Positions 5,605-7,263 of a stretch of 7,263 nucleotides of DNA are shown one piece after another. The position numbers were made by a program, and so were the translations under genes. Under the pieces are notes generated by a model. The model was not told the origin of the DNA. It did no database searches and saw nothing but the letters and a program-made list of their open reading frames with translations. The first letter of the stretch is position 1. Each line of letters starts with the position of its first letter. The stretch covers positions 1-7,263 of the forward strand of contig NZ_DAXETW010000048.1 of assembly GCF_051155795.1 (NCBI RefSeq). The letters are read 5' to 3'. This stretch comes from Longibacter sp051155795. Lineage in GTDB: Bacteria; Bacteroidota; Rhodothermia; Rhodothermales; Salinibacteraceae.

Positions 5605-6258
5605 ATGCCTGACGTCCACCACCGCACTCTCAGCGTCCGGCGCACGGCGCGTCTCTGCCTCCTCGGTGATCCCTCGGCACCGGAGCACGTCTACGTGCTC
5701 CACGGATACGGCCAGACGGTCGACGACTTCATCCGGCCGTTCGATATGATCGCCTCGCCCGACCGTTGCATTATCGCTCCGGAAGCCCTCTCGCGCTTCT
5801 ACACGGACGATATGGGGAAACATCGGGACGTCGGCGCCTCCTGGATGACACGCCGCGACCGGGAGCACGAAATCTCGGACTACATCCACTACCTCGACGA
5901 CGTCGCCGCTTCGTTGAACAGCGACGGCGACGTCCCGACTTCACGTACCGTCCTTGGATTCTCGCAGGGCACCGCAACGGCATCGCGCTGGGCGCTCCTG
6001 GGCGACACAGCCGTTGATCGCATCATCCTGTGGGCGGGCGCTCCCGCTCAGGACCTCGACCTTGCGTCGCACGCGGACGTACTCCGGAACATGTCCCCCA
6101 CGCTCGTCGCCGGCACGAAAGACCCCTTCATCACGGATGAACGCCTCAATGCCGTCGAACGATGGCTGCAGAAGCACGATATCCCGGCAGACCTTCACCG
6201 CTTCGACGGCGGACACCGGCTGCACCGGGACACGCTCGGCGCTCTGTTCCCCTCTTGA
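5605..6258 (+). CDS. Alpha/beta hydrolase, carboxylesterase/phospholipase type (Abhydrolase_2-like)
   Basis: A 217-residue single-domain serine hydrolase. The oxyanion-hole motif HGYGQ is at 33-37, the nucleophile elbow GFSQG at 118-122 gives Ser120, and the remaining triad residues are most likely Asp173 (GTKDPF) and His204 (GGHRL). Order, spacing and overall length match the carboxylesterase/acyl-protein thioesterase/phospholipase group (PF02230), whose members cleave short acyl esters or lysophospholipids. There is no signal peptide or membrane segment, so the enzyme is probably cytoplasmic. The gene follows LOG by 66 bases and precedes the epoxide-hydrolase-like gene by 85 bases, all on the same strand. 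No Shine-Dalgarno is obvious before ATG 5605. The substrate is unknown, and this subgroup is broad enough that 'predicted esterase' is the safest name. Confidence 0.9.
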   Translation: MPDVHHRTLSVRRTARLCLLGDPSAPEHVYVLHGYGQTVDDFIRPFDMIASPDRCIIAPEALSRFYTDDMGKHRDVGASWMTRRDREHEISDYIHYLDDVAASLNSDGDVPTSRTVLGFSQGTATASRWALLGDTAVDRIILWAGAPAQDLDLASHADVLRNMSPTLVAGTKDPFITDERLNAVERWLQKHDIPADLHRFDGGHRLHRDTLGALFPS

Positions 6259-6343
6259 CGTCCGGCGACGGTGTACGTGAATGGGTCCTGCACACGGGCC
6301 GATCGTCCTTACACTTTCCTGCCCATTTTTCCGTACCAAGACG

Positions 6344-7252
6344 ATGGCTGATCTTGCCTCAACCGATCTAACGCACCGCAATGTGTTCGTCAACGGCGTT
6401 CGCCTACACGTCGTCGAAGCCGGCCCCTCGGACGGGGAGCCCGTCGTGTTGCTGCACGGATTCCCGGAGATGTGGTACGGCTGGAAGCACCAGATCCCCG
6501 CGCTTGCGGAAGCCGGATACCGCGTCATCGTCCCGGATCAACGGGGCTACAACCGAAGCGACAAGCCACCCTCCGTCGCCGATTACGATCTGGACACCCT
6601 GGCGGCAGACATCGTTGCGCTGATGGACCACTCCCTGGAGGGATCGTCCTCCGACCGGGTTCACCTTGTCGGACACGACTGGGGCGCCGTCGTAGCGTGG
6701 CACGTGGCGGCGACCACACCGAACCTGCTAGCGAGCCTCTCCATTCTGAACGTCCCCCACCCGGCCGTTTTCATCAAAACACTTCGGTCCGATCTCGACC
6801 AGCTCCGCCGGAGCTGGTACATCCTCTTCTTCCAGATCCCGTGGCTCCCGGAGGCGCTCCTCCGCCGGAATGACTTCGCTGGACTGCGAAAAATGCTGCG
6901 TGCGTCCGGCCACCGTGACACGTTCACCGACGCCGACGTAGAACGGTATGTCGCCAGCTGGCGGAAGCCGGGAGCGCTCACGACCATGATTCACTGGTAC
7001 CGTGCCGCCGCCCGCCGGGCCTTCACGCAGCGTCCGGAATCGTCGCCGATCGATCCGCCCACGCTGGTGATCTGGGGTGAGCAGGACGTCGCCCTCAGCG
7101 CCAGCATGGCCCAGCCGAGCGCCGACCGATGCCGAAACGGCCACCTCGAACGCATTCCCGACGCCACCCACTGGGTCCAGCACGACGCCCCGGACCGGGT
7201 GAACGCTCTGCTCGAGCAGCATTTTGCCGAGCAAGCGGGTGGTGACGGTTGA
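6344..7252 (+). CDS. Epoxide hydrolase-like alpha/beta hydrolase
   Basis: A 302-residue protein from ATG 6344. HGFPE at 38-42 is the oxyanion motif with the cis-Pro found in epoxide hydrolases, and DQRGY follows at 65-69. GHDWG at 110-114 supplies the nucleophile Asp112, and the acid and base are Asp248 (WGEQD) and His276 (ATHW). The cap domain (about 135-225) carries two tyrosines in the expected places for epoxide ring activation: Tyr159 in SWYILFFQIPWLPE and Tyr219 in HWYRAAAR. The reaction is hydrolysis of an epoxide to a vicinal diol through an alkyl-enzyme ester; a role in detoxification or lipid-epoxide turnover is inferred. The frame is open back to an ATG at 6281, but those 21 extra residues precede the conserved fold and have no signal-peptide character, so 6344 is preferred. 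Haloalkane dehalogenase and fluoroacetate dehalogenase are related alternatives, disfavoured by the tyrosine pair. It is the last complete gene in the window. Confidence 0.92.
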   Translation: MADLASTDLTHRNVFVNGVRLHVVEAGPSDGEPVVLLHGFPEMWYGWKHQIPALAEAGYRVIVPDQRGYNRSDKPPSVADYDLDTLAADIVALMDHSLEGSSSDRVHLVGHDWGAVVAWHVAATTPNLLASLSILNVPHPAVFIKTLRSDLDQLRRSWYILFFQIPWLPEALLRRNDFAGLRKMLRASGHRDTFTDADVERYVASWRKPGALTTMIHWYRAAARRAFTQRPESSPIDPPTLVIWGEQDVALSASMAQPSADRCRNGHLERIPDATHWVQHDAPDRVNALLEQHFAEQAGGDG

Positions 7253-7263
7253 GGTTCGGGGGG

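Noticed and set aside
6344..7252. Haloalkane dehalogenase as the identity of the last gene
   Set aside because: The nucleophile motif GHDWG is shared, but the cap carries the paired tyrosines (Tyr159, Tyr219) and the oxyanion motif HGFPE typical of epoxide hydrolases.

Overview
This 7.26 kb window is high-GC bacterial chromosome with ordinary gene spacing. One protein carries a C-terminal type IX secretion (T9SS) sorting domain, Shine-Dalgarno sequences are weak or absent before the starts, one intergenic region has a Bacteroidota-type promoter match, and the secreted protein is very aspartate-rich. Together these suggest a Rhodothermota/Bacteroidota-group organism, perhaps a halophile of the Salinibacter/Longibacter/Rhodothermales kind. 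That placement is inferred from protein style, not from a database match.

Layout: (1) 1-1373, minus strand: an exported tetratricopeptide-repeat (TPR) protein that runs off the left edge. It has no stop in the window. (2) 1374-1681: a 308-base divergent promoter region. (3) 1682-2566, plus: a three-helix MscS-type mechanosensitive channel. (4) 2567-2680: a convergent gap with a strong hairpin, probably a terminator. (5) 2681-4021, minus: a secreted, surface-targeted protein with a CBM9-like domain, a beta-sandwich linker and a T9SS sorting domain. (6) 4022-4346: a second divergent region with three perfect dyads. (7) 4347-7252, plus: four genes in one direction with gaps of 66-97 bases. They encode an ADP-ribose-pyrophosphatase-like NUDIX hydrolase, a LOG-family nucleotide phosphoribohydrolase, a small carboxylesterase/phospholipase-type alpha/beta hydrolase, and an epoxide-hydrolase-type alpha/beta hydrolase.

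How the genes may work together: the NUDIX and LOG enzymes could act in sequence, with ADP-ribose cleaved to AMP plus ribose 5-phosphate and AMP then cleaved to adenine plus ribose 5-phosphate. The two alpha/beta hydrolases have complete catalytic residues and look like housekeeping or detoxification enzymes. No mobile element, CRISPR array, tRNA, rRNA or defence cassette is visible. The most useful second-look items are non-coding: the three dyads at 4124-4285, the 20-nt-periodic C-rich leader before the LOG gene, the promoter match before the channel gene, and the convergent hairpin. I do not see a convincing undescribed system here.
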